Below, piece after piece: positions 47,179 through 58,511 of a stretch of 64,000 bases of DNA. The position numbers were made by a program, and so were the translations under genes. The stretch's first letter is position 1; each line of letters opens with the position of its first letter. The stretch spans positions 248,001-312,000 of the forward strand of contig BQMF02000010.1 in the NCBI GenBank assembly GCA_027922465.2, given 5' to 3'. The DNA comes from Turritopsis dohrnii (Eukaryota > Cnidaria > Hydrozoa > Anthoathecata > Oceaniidae). The notes beneath the pieces are model-generated. The model was not told the DNA's origin. It saw nothing but the letters and a program-made list of their open reading frames with translations, and made no database searches.

Positions 47179-48300
47179 ATGCCGCATCTCTCAATACAGC
47201 AACGAACGTTTTTAGTAGACACTTTTCAGAGGACACAAAATTATGATCAAGTTCTTCAAGAGTATCAAAGAAGATTTCCTGGGTCACCAGTGCCTCATAA
47301 AAAAACCATTTCCTGGAACGTTAAAAAGCTTTTGAGAACTGGGACTGTACGTAATTTACATAAAGAACGTTGTGGTAGAAGAAGAACTGGTAGGTCGGCA
47401 GGAAACATAAACGTGGTAAGAAATGTTCTTGCTAATAATCCAAATGCAACCACGCGGAACAATCCATCAGGATTACCATTTGCTACGTTTAACAGAATTA
47501 CGCGACTTGATTTGCAATACCATCCTTTTAAAATTTTTGTACGGCATGAACTCAAACCTGGCGATTTTAGACGCCGTGTTCAGTTTTCACAGTGGTTTCA
47601 AAATGCAAACAGAAATCTTAGATTTATTTACAACCTTGTAATCGGGGACGAATGCTCATTTGGATTAAATGGTTCCGTTTCGACACAAAATGTAAGAATG
47701 TATGCACCGAAGGGTCAGCCGCCCCCCCCCCCCCCGCCCCCCCCCCCCCCCCCCCCCCCCCCCTTTAATTATGATAAAAGAAATGACCGGAGCAAAGTAA
47801 ATGTATGGGCAGCACTGTGTGGAAATGGCTCAGTAATAGGGCCATACGTTTTTAATGGAAATGTTAACGGACGGACTTATTTAGAAATGATAAATAACTT
47901 CGCAATTCCGGAATTAAGTCAAATTTATAATGTAAATGTTGCAAATGGAAACCATGAAGTTTGGTGGGCGCAGGATGGAGCCACTCCCCATAGAACAAGG
48001 CAAGTCAGAGGAAGGCTTATACAGGTCTTCCGTAATCATGTTATTGGTCTTGGTCATGGTGTGGAGTGGCCTGCTAGCTCTCCTGATCTAACCCCATGTG
48101 ACTTTTTTCTTTGGGGGTATATAAAACAGAAGGTTTTCACGTCACCTCCTCAAAATTTGCATGCCTTAACAAGAAAAATCACAGACGCTTTCAACGAACT
48201 GAAGCGAAATCCAGGTATGGTTAGAAATGCATTCCGTGAAATGCAGAGAAGATCACAACAATGCCTGGCAAACCAAGGACATCATGTTGAAGGGCATTGA
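47179..48300 (+). CDS. DD41D transposase of the Tc1/mariner (IS630) superfamily
   Basis: 373 aa, uninterrupted. N-terminal helix-turn-helix region (about residues 5-65: SIQQRTFLVDTFQRTQNYDQ..., KKTISWNVKKLLRTG) would bind the long TIRs. Catalytic triad candidates: D in VIGDECSF, D in WWAQDGATPHR and D in SSPDLTPCDFFLWGYIK. Exactly 41 residues separate the second and third, hence DD41D; DD41D lineages such as rosa are described in animals. A 15-proline run coded by 47719-47763 sits between the first and second Asp, just after MYAPKGQ. The rest of the protein is family-typical and 373 aa is near normal length once the run is removed. It would cut and paste the surrounding element at TA sites. 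Confidence 0.9.
   Translation: MPHLSIQQRTFLVDTFQRTQNYDQVLQEYQRRFPGSPVPHKKTISWNVKKLLRTGTVRNLHKERCGRRRTGRSAGNINVVRNVLANNPNATTRNNPSGLPFATFNRITRLDLQYHPFKIFVRHELKPGDFRRRVQFSQWFQNANRNLRFIYNLVIGDECSFGLNGSVSTQNVRMYAPKGQPPPPPPPPPPPPPPPFNYDKRNDRSKVNVWAALCGNGSVIGPYVFNGNVNGRTYLEMINNFAIPELSQIYNVNVANGNHEVWWAQDGATPHRTRQVRGRLIQVFRNHVIGLGHGVEWPASSPDLTPCDFFLWGYIKQKVFTSPPQNLHALTRKITDAFNELKRNPGMVRNAFREMQRRSQQCLANQGHHVEGH
47719..47763 (+). repeat. poly-C tract coding for 15 prolines
   Basis: 45 bases, C except for G at 47721 and 47736, within the transposase ORF. Length is a multiple of three, so the frame survives. Unstable or sequencing-sensitive tract. Confidence 0.9.
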
Positions 48301-48778
48301 TTCTCTTTTTCTTTATCCTTGTGTTGTTTTTTTAAGTTGTTGCTTTTTTATCTAGCGTTTACATAGACCCTTAGATATTTTTTTTATTGTGTGATGATTT
48401 TTAACTTTTTTATTGTGTTTACAAATGGCCTTCATTGTAAATTGAATTAATTGACTTTTAAAAATTCAATGAACCAAACCGTTGAGTTTTTCTTCAATAT
48501 CTTTTCGAAGAACAAATATTTTGGCACACATTTTATATTAACGGATAGAGCATGAAAAGCTCTTTCTTGTGATATAAAATTCCCAATATTTTATAAGACA
48601 TGTAATGAGATATACGCCTTGAAAGTTGGCGGATAAGACATTTTGAAACACACTGTATATAACATGTAAAGTTATAACAATTACACAAAAACAAGTTAAC
48701 TGATTTGTTTCTTTACGCTTCATTGTTGTTTATTTTTAATTATCTTATTCAATTAAAGAATTTTTAAGCTGTATACCG

Positions 48779-49180
48779 TGGCGTTTATAACTCAAGGTTT
48801 TCGATGCGGCGTTTAATAGAGGGAGGCGTTCATTAGAGGGCCGCCTTTATTACAAAATGAAAAATTGGACAGAAGCAAACTTGAACAATAATGTTTCCTT
48901 ATCCTTAAAATGGTAAACAAAAGATTGTGTAAAAATGTGTTACACAAAAGATACGTTCACGAAAATGTGAACGTATCTGAAATGTTGTCTTGTATGAGAT
49001 GAAAGCTTTTTTATAATTCTTGATCAGCCTGTTTTCTAATAAACGCCGCTTTTCAAGATGCGGCGTTAAATAGAGGGAGGCGTTTATTAGAGGGCGGTGT
49101 TTACTACAAATGTTTCGCTATAAGTGCGGCGTTTATCAGAGGGCGGCGTTTATCAGAGGGTGGCGTTTATTAGAGGAAAT
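48779..49180. repeat. GGCGTTTATTAGAGGG motif arrays
   Basis: Two clusters (48779-48850; 49040-49180) with repeated 'gcggcgtttattagagggag' variants, and an inverted 'ctaataaacgccgc' at about 49036. This looks like ends of a TIR element family with iterated terminal motifs; the inverse motif occurs at 34560-34685. Confidence 0.5.
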
Positions 49181-50507
49181 ACGATATAGCTATTTTTACC
49201 TTCAGTTATTTCTCTTGAAGTTATACAGTTTCACCCAGACACACGTATAAATGTAAATACTACAACAGAGTTTACTAATATTGAATTCCAAATCAGAGAA
49301 TATTTTTCAATATAGATGGATATATATTGTCTACATTTTTTGTTGTTAAACATTCCAATTTAATCACAAAAAGCAACTAAGATTGTACCCTTTTAAATAG
49401 ATTAATTCCATGATGATGTATACTGCTTTGATGTCTCATGGCATTGATTTAGACATTAGAAATGATAAAAGCCATTTTTTTCTGCACACGCATTCCCTGT
49501 CAGCATAAAACGTTTATATGGAACATGCAAATCATTTCCTATGAACAGTAAATAAGCTTGCAATAAGAATTCAAAATGGGTAATAAAAGGACCTATTATG
49601 AATAAAATTTTCTGGGGCAACAAAAGTAACATTAGATTTTATCATTTTCATTGGACTTTTATGTCTTGTTTTGTGCTGTGTGTGGAAATAAAAACAGTTA
49701 ATTGGATCAAAATACAACACTAACTTGAAAAAAGATGAAAAGGAATGGAGAAGAAATAACAGTTTTTTAATTTATTCCTCACATACTCATCTATAAAATG
49801 TTCAACTTACAATGTTTGATTTTCGCAGTTTCCAAGTTGGAAGTTCATAACAAACCTCAGAGCAATCAGAACATTCCCGGGGAAATATGTCTACTCAACT
49901 CATAAAAGCAACTACTTTGGCCTTCCCGCTACCGTATAGATCAACAATTTTATCCTAAAGCTATACACTGAACACTTTTGGGCTTGATCAATCATATTAA
50001 TATCTGCATCAGAATTTGCGAAAATTAAAGGTATATATATAAGCGAGAAAACTAAGATTTTTGGTATGCACTGTAAAAAATTTCAGCGATTGACGGCAGA
50101 CGAACGCATCTCTCTGATGACAACATTTGATCTTGCCAAACGAGCTCCGTTCCGCATAGCTCCACTCCGCAAAAAAGCCCAAAATATTACAAAATATGTA
50201 TATATATACCTTACATGGATTAATTTTCGCAGTTTTTGAAGATTTTCCAAAAATCGGTGAAATATTCAAAATCGAGGCCATCTGCGAAAATTTATCGACG
50301 CAAAATTTTTATATTTCCAACCCGCAAAATTAAATCCACGTAGAATTTTCCGTTTTCCACCCGCGAAAATTAATCCGGAAAGAATATATCACTGCTTAAA
50401 GAATCCGAAAATTTTTGATTGTTTTAGAAACAGGAGAAAATATTGACGAAAAGTTATTTTGTCTTTTTTATGTAAACAGAAGAAAAAAGTAATATCAATA
50501 TGAAATA
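49181..50507. other. intergenic; decayed 'cgaaaatt' repeats at 50014-50395
   Basis: 50014-50395 has 'ttgcgaaaattaaag', 'attttcgcagtttttgaag' and 'ccgcgaaaattaatccggaa' blocks in both orientations, related to repeats at 5735 and 15430. No gene. Confidence 0.35.
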
Positions 50508-50643
50508 CAGTACAACCCTGTTAACTCGGACCTTTAAAGGATTGTGAAAAACTTGCTGATTTATCGGGAGTGGGACCATCAGGGTTAATACTTATTCGGA
50601 GTATCCAACTTAACAGTGTCCGAGATAATACAGGGTTCTACTA
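50508..50643. repeat. pogo-like MITE
   Basis: 136 bp from CAGTACAACCCTGTTAACTC to the inverse TAGTAGAACCCTGTATTATC, with TA at both sides. Short Tigger-type element without coding sequence. Confidence 0.6.
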
Positions 50644-52039
50644 TATTATTAATTCACAATGAGAAACGAAAGTACTTTTATTTAAGTTACGCAATATGCT
50701 TTACAGCATAATACATCTTGTGTTTTTAGAGTTCTTCTGTAACCATTTTTATCTTTTATGTCTTTTCTTTTTGGTAAAGAATCTAAGGTGATTACTGCAT
50801 ACTTTTCCTGTGTTTATTTTACGATTTTAAGAGTTTGAAAATTTATAAAAACACCATGTAACTGAGATACATAGCCCTTTATGATAAGAAGAAATTCGTC
50901 ACAAACAAGTGGTAAATTTTTGTCTATTAGTGCACCACAAACACTATTTCCACACAAAAAACCATATTTGTTTTCTAAAAAATTAACAGAAACTGTTGAA
51001 TCAACAATGGATACTTCTCAAGGGAGTTCAGAAAACATCAAATAGGTTACTTTATTTATATTCCTATTCCATTGTCCAAGATAAAATCAAGATCAAAGGA
51101 GTCCCAATGGCCTGGGTTTTCCAATAATGCAAAAGCAACTGAAAATAATGAGCAACAAGTGCATTGCTTTCTTGCAATTTCCCCAAGTTTGTTATTTCCC
51201 TGATGAAGAGAACCTTGTTTGTGTAATCTTTGCAAATAACGTCATCATTACAGCAAAATATTTACAACAGGCTTTAGTTCTCTTGGCTTGGCTTTATCTC
51301 TGGGCTATCTATCTGACCTAGCACTATTATACTTCGTTTCAATCTTTCTCTCTTCTGGATGAAAGTGTTTTTACTCTAATAAAACAAAAAGGGGAACTCT
51401 TAGTAAAATTGTTGTGAACTTTCAATCCAAAATGTGTTTACAACGAAAGATAAACTCTAGAATAATGAAATTTTGTAGTATGGAGAGCATAGACTTCTAC
51501 CATCTCTCTAATATCAAACGTACATTTGTTACTGTTTGTGTGTATGAAATCATAGAAATAATACGACCATGCATCCCAAATGGTATTGCCGCTATCTTTT
51601 TCAAAAGTAAAAAGGAGAAAGAGTTATATAAAAAGTGGAAATATCAAAAAACCTTCATATTTTTCAACCTCCTATATTCTCGCGCCAATACGTATGAATC
51701 TCCATAATATAGAGCCAAAATAAAATTGTAAACTTCACGGAGACAGAAAAAACGCGATGGTGTTTTAATACGGTATTTTCGCTTCGCTGCTATACCGTAA
51801 TAAAACTTGCCAGAATGTATGAGTTATGAAAATTTATCCACAAAATAATGAAGTAAAGTTTGATTTTGAAAACGCTGCGACTCTCACAGTCCAACTTTTC
51901 TTTGGAAAAAGATGCTCATGCTTCTCCTGACAGCCTTGAGACTGATTGTAAAAGATCTGATACACAAAAAATATTGAACGTATTTTATAAGTAACAAGAA
52001 GCCGCTTGACTTGAAGACTTCAGGACGCAACACAACGAT
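50644..52039. other. no gene recognised
   Basis: Frames of 64-97 codons at 51127-51707 have no known domain. No repeat identified by eye. Confidence 0.35.
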
Positions 52040-53455
52040 GCATATTTAGTCTCAAAAATACAACGTTGCCGAATTGCCAAATTATGTTCAAATCTAATAA
52101 AATGACTGGCAAATTGAAAATCAGCAACTTCTAATTGTGCCGTGTAGAAATTTTTATGAATATTGCAGAACTTTCTAAGTTTGATCCAAATTTGGCCCGA
52201 ATTACCCATTCCTGGTCAAATCTGACAAAATGACTGACAAATTTGTAATCAGCACCTTTCAAATGTGATCGGCGCAAAATTTTTTTGAAATTTGAAGAAC
52301 TTTCTAAATTTGGTCCAGCTTTGACCAAAATTGGCCAATTTTAGTAAAACCTGGCAAAATAATTGTCAAATTCGAAATCAGCACCTTTCAATTGTGATCC
52401 ATGCGGAATTTCATGACAATTGAAGAACTTTCGAAATTTTTGGTCCAAATTTGGCCTTAATTGCCCAATTTTAGTCAAACCTAGCAATATCATTGTCAAA
52501 TTCGAAATCAGCACCTTTCGAATGTGATCCGTGCAAAATTTCATGAAAATTGAAGAACTTTCGAAATTTGGTCCAAATTTGGCCTAAATTGCCCAATTTT
52601 AGTCCAACCTGACAAAATCATTGTCAAATTTGAAATCAGCACCTTTCAATTGTGATCCGTGCAAAATTTCATGAAAATTGAAGAACTTTCGAAATTTGGT
52701 CCAAATTTGGCCTAAATTGCCCAATTTTAATCAAACCTGGCAATATCATTGTCAAATTCGAAATCAGCACCTTTCAAATGTGATCCGTGCAAATTTTTGT
52801 GAAAATTGAAGAATTTTCGAAATTTGGTCCAAATTTGGCCTAAATTGCCCAATTTTAGTCAAACCTGACAAAATCATTGTCAAATTTGAAATCAGCACCT
52901 TTCAATTGTGATCCGTGCAAAATTTCATGAAAATTGAAGAACTTTCGAAATTTGGTCCAAATTTGGCCTAAATTGCCCAATTTTAGTCAAACCTGGCAAT
53001 ATCATTGTCAAATTCGAAATCAGCACCTTTCAAATGTGTGATCCGTGCAAATTTTTGTGAAAATTGAAGAACTTTCGAAATTTGGTCCAAATTTGGCCTA
53101 AATTGCCCAATTTTAGTCAAACCAGACAAAATCATTGTCAAATTTGAAATCAGCACCTTTCAAATGTGATCGGCGCAAAATTTTTTTGAAATTTGAAGAA
53201 CTTTCTAAATTTGGTCCAGCTTTGACCAAAATTGGCCAATTTTAGTAAAACCTGGCAATATCATTGTCAAATTCGAAATCAGCACCTTTCAAATGTGATC
53301 CGTGCAAATTTTTGTGAAAATTGAAGAATTTTCTAAATTTGGTCCAAATTTGGCCTAAATTGCCCAATTTTAGTCAAACCTGACAAAATCATTGTCAAAT
53401 TTGAAATCAGCACCTTTCAATTGTGATCCGTGCAAAATTTCATGAAAAAATTGCA
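52040..53455 (+). repeat. 128-130-bp satellite array, about 11 units, alternating subtypes
   Basis: The marker agcacctttc recurs at 52251, 52380, 52510, 52638, 52766, 52894, 53022, 53152, 53281 and 53409, giving spacing of 128-130 bp. From 52638 two subtypes alternate. Subtype A has ctggcaatatcattgtcaaattcg, here split as 'ctggcaatatcattg' plus 'tcaaattcg', then caaatgtgatccgtgcaaat. Subtype B has 'ctgacaaaatcattg', 'tcaaatttg' and caattgtgatccgtgcaaaa. One unit (53152) is a recombinant resembling the leftmost units (gatcggcgcaaaattttttt). The array edges are more diverged, and it ends abruptly at about 53455. Confidence 0.9.
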
Positions 53456-54393
53456 CGTCTGTTTACTTGTGCGGCGAGAGCGAATCTTATTGTGAGCATG
53501 CGCAATAGAAACAAGACTCGAGACGGAGAAGAAACAGGCAAATGGCGGTGGCACAAATTTTACTTGTGTTTACCATTTCAGGTTATTCAATAGGTAATCT
53601 AGAATAATTAACCCAGTTTAATATTGGAAATGATTACCTGATGATGGAACTTGTTATTCGTAAATCTATTTTGAAGAAAAATCGAGGAAGAAAATAAAAT
53701 TTTGTCAACAAACATTATGTGTTCGACATGCAAATTTTACTGAATTTCTACCTACCAAATCGCAGACAAAACGAATTTTCCTTGAAATACTACTATGTGT
53801 ATGTGATTCTTCCATCTTTTATCTAATATTTTTTTAAGATGTCTTGGTTGTATCTGTTTTTTTATTCAATTTTCAAAGCTCTCTTGTGGCCCACCCGTTC
53901 ATGGGCGCTATTTCCTTTTCGCATCCCCCCTCCCCCCTCCCTAAATGTATCTGATCCTAACCCTAACCCTGTCCCTAAAACAAATAGCACCTTATGGTGT
54001 TGCTGTCATCCGACCGACCTGTTTTGTGCCAACTTTTTTTGTAATACTTGTCGCGGGCCATTCATTAAAGTTTTGTACGTTGAGTCAAAAACTCTGTCTC
54101 TACAAAAATTGGTTCACTTAGTAGTAGTAGTATCCTCTAGCTATAAGAAAGTAGTGGTGCTTTCTGTTGAATACATTTTACGTTCCGAATCTTTGAAAAA
54201 AATGTTTTGTTTCATTAATTCATTCTTCGTGAAAATCTCATTATTTTTACATATGACACATTTCAAATTTGACTGATTATCATACAGAATGAAGATCGTT
54301 GATCTTAACTGGAAAAAATTGATCGCACGTCTGTCAAAAATTTACACGAGCGCACGCCATAACTGATTAATAGATTAATTAATGTTATTAAGA
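53456..54393. other. possible signal-peptide first exon at 53541; otherwise repeats
   Basis: After the satellite a GC-richer stretch leads to an ATG at 53541: MAVAQILLVFTISGYSI, then a donor-like ATAGGTAATC at 53592. This looks like a secreted-protein first exon but no second exon was found. 53880-54000 has C-rich sequence and two telomere-like ccctaa units, without known meaning. Confidence 0.3.
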
Positions 54394-54662
54394 AATCGAT
54401 TTTCCGATCAAATAAAAATCGATTTTCCGATCAAGTAGAATCGATTTTCCGATCAAATAGAATCGATTTTCCGATCACATAGAATCGATTTTCCGATCAC
54501 ATAGAATCGATTTTCCGATCACATAGAATCGATTTTCCGATCATATTGGATCGAAATCGAAATCGATTTTCCGATCATATTGAATCGATCTTTGTACCCA
54601 AAGATCGATCTTTTCAGGATCGATTTTTAGAGTTGTTATCCTTTTCCCATAAACTGTCACAT
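54394..54662 (-). repeat. 22-bp minisatellite inside a TIR family
   Basis: About eight units of aatcgattttccgatcacat (plus 'ag') span 54400-54590. The right end ttgttatccttttcccataa / actgtcacat (54632-54662) is the inverse of the ends at 17765 and 18030. The minisatellite units of the two loci are themselves related (agtga..gcgaaaaagtgatt against tgtgatcggaaaatcgatt) with the same 22-bp period. Confidence 0.7.
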
Positions 54663-54760
54663 ATGACTTTTGTATAAAAATTTTGTTTTTTTCATCATCT
54701 GTTTTCTTCATTTTCTTTTTCTTTTTTGACGTTTTTTATTTCTGTAGAATATTGTGCTTT

Positions 54761-56530
54761 TTAATGTCTATCCAACGATAGGAAATTTGTTAAAATTGGT
54801 TCAGTATTGAGCAAATGGCAAGCAAATCTTAAAAGTGTGCACACTATTTTTAAACAGACTTTAGAAACATGTAAAAACAGCACAGGTAAGAAATACATTT
54901 CTCCTTGCCGAGTGCTAGCATTGTACATTCTACTTACAATATTTTCTGCTCCACGTTGCCGTGTCACACACTTATGCTGAAACACGTAATAGTGGGCGAC
55001 GTCAAGATGAAAACATTGAAATGCCAGTTCGTCAACACGATCCAATACAAACCAAGAGTTAATTCATAGTGTTCTTTGTCCTCTTTCCATTTTGTTCCTC
55101 TCCTTCGATGAAAAAAATATGCTGCTCATTTGGACGGTGACCAGGAAGTTGTATAGTAGTATGAACTGAGTGTGCATTGGAAAAGAGTATAAAGGCGACA
55201 CAGCTTCCGCTGAAGCAAAAACATACCTCGCATCTAAAAAGGTTTTGATTTCGTCATGACCAATACGCTCATTGATTTCAATGTGAGCATAATAATGCCC
55301 GTTGTAAATATGTTTGTAGAAAAACTTGAAACACTTAATGGAAACACAAGCTTCGAGGTTTATATGTGTATGTTTACTGATAAAGGGATTGTATGGGAGT
55401 ATCCATCTGTTGTCAAGATCCATTTTTTGATTTCGAACAGTTCTTCTGTCATCTGGTCAGTGATGTAAAGGACAGCTATCCACAGTTCCTATGTTGAACT
55501 GCTTAGGAAAACTTTTGCTGCACTTACCTTCTTGCATACACTGTGAAGACACATTCAAATCGCCACAAGGACTATGGACAGGATTTGTTGATTTCCTAAA
55601 GTTCTGGTTCTTGGTCTCGATTTAGAATTTTTGCTGATATCTATGTCATCATATTTTAAATTCGTTGCCAAGATATAACAGCATGTACATATGAGACATG
55701 CCTCCTTTCTGAAATTCTCTAACATCCATCTGTGCTACAGATACACCTGGAACGGAATGTTTGATAATATCGTTTTCAAGAGCTTCCAACTTCAATTTGA
55801 ATACTTGTGCAACCAGATCCGGCCTATCTCATGCGTTTTGACAATGTAAAAGATTATGAACAATTTCAGGCTAAACTAGAGCAAAACTAAAGCGCCATTA
55901 TAAACTCCAATATACTTACGAAAATATTTACCTTTAACAGAATGATCTGGTAAAAGATTCCGTAACAGCAGATATTTTAATAAAGTTGGAAGTCTTACCG
56001 TTTCATTTGTGCAACATTTAAAATTAGTTTCACTATCGATTTTAATTGCCCCACAATGTTGAAATAAAACATTAAATATACCTAAAAGATGAATGTCAGC
56101 CAAGTTAAAGTTTTCAATAGCAATCTATGAAGCATTTAGGAAGCGAACCCTGCGTAATTGTCCGTTTCAGACATATGTTCCTTGTTGTTGTTCTATTTGA
56201 TCATTGTTTCTAATATGTTGGTGCTTTTGAGCATCAGTGACATGTCAAGCAAAAGCTTTTTCAGGTTGCTCTTTATCTCTTAAAGACTTCTATCAATGAG
56301 TGTTTGCTTCACGTTGAGTAGCGGTTTATTCGGGTTGCTCATTAGACCGTTGCATTTGTCCATTTTTCACCCTTCTGAATTGAGCACAAATTTTACTTTG
56401 ATTAGCATTGTGTCTCCTTTGTCGTTCTGCATTTCTAATGCGACAACGTTGTTGAGGGTCATCAGCAGGGGGTTGTTGTTGCCTCTCATCATGTTGATAT
56501 TGTCGTGTATCAACTACGAGAACAATTGAG
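54761..56530 (-). pseudogene. decayed Helitron Rep/helicase protein, N-terminal half
   Basis: Reading right to left: a Q/R/E-rich leader (about 56200-56530, RIRNAERQRRHNANQSK); LPTLLKYLLLRNLLPDHSV, GKYFRKYIGVYNGAL (55876-56103); REFQKGGMSHMYMLLYL (about 55690-55740), matching the Rep HUH region 'FQKRGLPHxHxLL' with the second His lost; NRWILPYNPFISKHTHINLE, SIKCFKFFYKHIYNGH, HDEIKTFLDARYVFA (55064-55423); then RQRGAENIVSRMYNASTRQG and MYFLPVLFLHV (54761-55045). All occur in the order of Helitron rolling-circle proteins. Several frame breaks and loss of the HUH motif show it is dead. The helicase half and the element ends were not found. Confidence 0.8.
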
Positions 56531-58093
56531 GAATGTGCATTTAATTTTATCTCACCAAAAATAAAAACACATGCCTTTTTTTGTTAGTTTTCGTGGCTAA
56601 ATAATAAACAAAACTTTCCTTTGTTGTCTTTAGGCAACCAAAATACGCACAAAAAATATGTATCAAAGTGAATTGAGCTTTTTTTGTTGCTATTGGATTT
56701 AACAGGGGGTAAAAAAAGAACTAAAAGCTCAAAAGTGGATTCATTCAAGGCCCCTATAAATATTGTGGAAATATTATTGGCTTATATTACTCATGTATAT
56801 GTATTTCAGTAAACTTGATGCACCTTCATGCCGTCATCAAAGTCATTTGTGTGGTACCAGCTTTTCATATATACCCCCTTTGCTTAAGTTTTCCGCAATC
56901 TTTCCGTTGCAGATCCCCGACTTCTTTTGTCTCTCACATCGACCATTTTGCGTGAAAGACAAGCAAAGAAATAGACAAACAGACAGACAATCGGATATTT
57001 ATTTATAGGTTGGCAGTAAAAGTGACGTCGCTTGCGTTGTGTTACCCCCCAAAAAGATCACGAAAAATAACGTTGAGAAATTGGGAAAGGAAAGTGTACC
57101 CATCTTGTCAATTTAGGAAAACTGATCAGAAAAATATATGGGATAATTTTACTGCGACCAACCGTTACAGAAATATCCTCGACCAAAGATTTGGATGACG
57201 GTATAGAACCCCTATTGCCTAAAAGTTTACCTAAATGTTTTCGTCACTCCATGGCCATCATTATGTACTCTAAAGAAAGTCAGTTATTCTTATTAGCTAC
57301 CAAGATAATTTTCCCTAAAACACGCGTTCGATTTGGGTCTCAATAAAATGGCTTCACACTGATGTCGTGAACACAAAAAGAGAACTAATTTTTCTCACAG
57401 CTCACATTTACCATTTTGCGTGACAGACAAACAAAAGAACAAACAAACAAACAAAGAGACGGCTTCTAATATAGAGTAGTAACCAAGACAGCGTCAGTCT
57501 GCGTTATGTTGAGTTCACTAAACGTTAAATTAAGGAACTGGCCATTCTGTACAGCTCGAAAAATTGATCAAAAACATGTATGGAAACCTTTTGCTATGAT
57601 AAATTCTTACAATGATATCATTGATCAAAGATTTTGATGAAGTGACACACCCGTCCCCAAAAAGATTCAGCCCAAACTTTTCGCTATCCCATTGCCTGTT
57701 ATCCCATCGCCTGTTCTTGATTACTGATATTATTATTATTATTATTGTTATTATTCACGAAATATTTAAACAGGATAATCTGTCAGTTATAATCAGAAAA
57801 TGAAAATACTGTTGTCAAGGGAGTCCTGTTTCGTAAAAAAAGAAAGGAAAAATATAAATATTTATTTATATGTTTAGCATACAGATTATTATCTCTCCCC
57901 TTAAAGTGCTCGACAGTCAGGAGCAATTTTACTTGTAAAAGGATGAAAAGAAGAAAACTTTGTTGGCACACACACGCAAATGGTAGAAGGAGTGAATGAG
58001 AAGAATTGAAAGGAGGGTGCCAATAGCACATCTCCAAAATAGGAGCAGACCCAATGGATAGGTAGGATAAGGGGTTGGTTTGATCACCAAGTC
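56531..58093. other. intergenic; diverged ~470-bp direct repeat
   Basis: 56935-57240 and 57405-57690 share order and wording: 'cattttgcgtga(a/c)agacaa', (GACA/AAAC)n runs, 'gcgttgtgtta'-like, 'ctgatcagaaaaat/attgatcaaaaacat', 'atcaaagatttt/accaaagatttgg'. An old tandem duplication, possibly of a retroelement 3' end. Short ATT microsatellite at 57728-57748. Confidence 0.4.
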
Positions 58094-58257
58094 CATAGGC
58101 GGATCTAGAGCTTAGGCAAAATTTGAGGAGGAGCGTTGTGTCATCTAGGAGAAGAATAGAAAAACGTGCCTTTTAACTAATTACAGTTAAACACTGAAAA
58201 GAAATTAATAGCATTGTACTCCTCCACTTTTTTTGCCTAACCCTGGATCCGCCTATG
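58094..58257. repeat. hAT-like MITE
   Basis: Ends CATAGGCGGATCTAGAG and inverse CATAGGCGGATCCAGGG, each followed by 'ttaggcaaa' inward; 164 bp. AAGTC occurs at both flanks. Related in its 'GGCGGATC' core to 8402-8555. Confidence 0.6.
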
Positions 58258-58511
58258 AAGTCAAGACAAAAATTGAAAGAGACTAAAAGTTAAATATACC
58301 TTAAATTAAAGTCGTTAAATATCGTTAAATATTAAAAACGAAAAATGTCGATGTGGAAACTGCGACAGCCAGAGATTAGGCAAAGTACAGAATAGAACCA
58401 CTCGTAAGAGGCATACTAAAGTCTGCTAAGTGATGAAATATAGAGTATGAAAAATCAACAAGAAAGCACTAAGAATATAATGAAAAAAGAAAGATGTATA
58501 TATAGAAAAAA

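Larger units (their letters stand above)
46792..48655 (+). mobile_element. DD41D Tc1/mariner-type transposon, complete
   Basis: 1864 bp, starting CAGTGTGTTTCAAAATGTCT and ending with its inverse, flanked by TA (46790-46791, 48656-48657). The terminal inverted repeats are 209 bp (46792-47000 and 48447-48655) and nearly identical by eye, suggesting recent insertion. It contains one intact transposase ORF (47179-48300). Confidence 0.92.

Noticed and set aside
53950..53970. Telomere-like repeat (ccctaaccctaa)
   Set aside because: Only about two units; far too short to be a telomeric tract.
53839..54276. 145-codon plus-strand ORF
   Set aside because: Low-complexity start, C-rich middle and no domain; likely chance in repeat-derived sequence.
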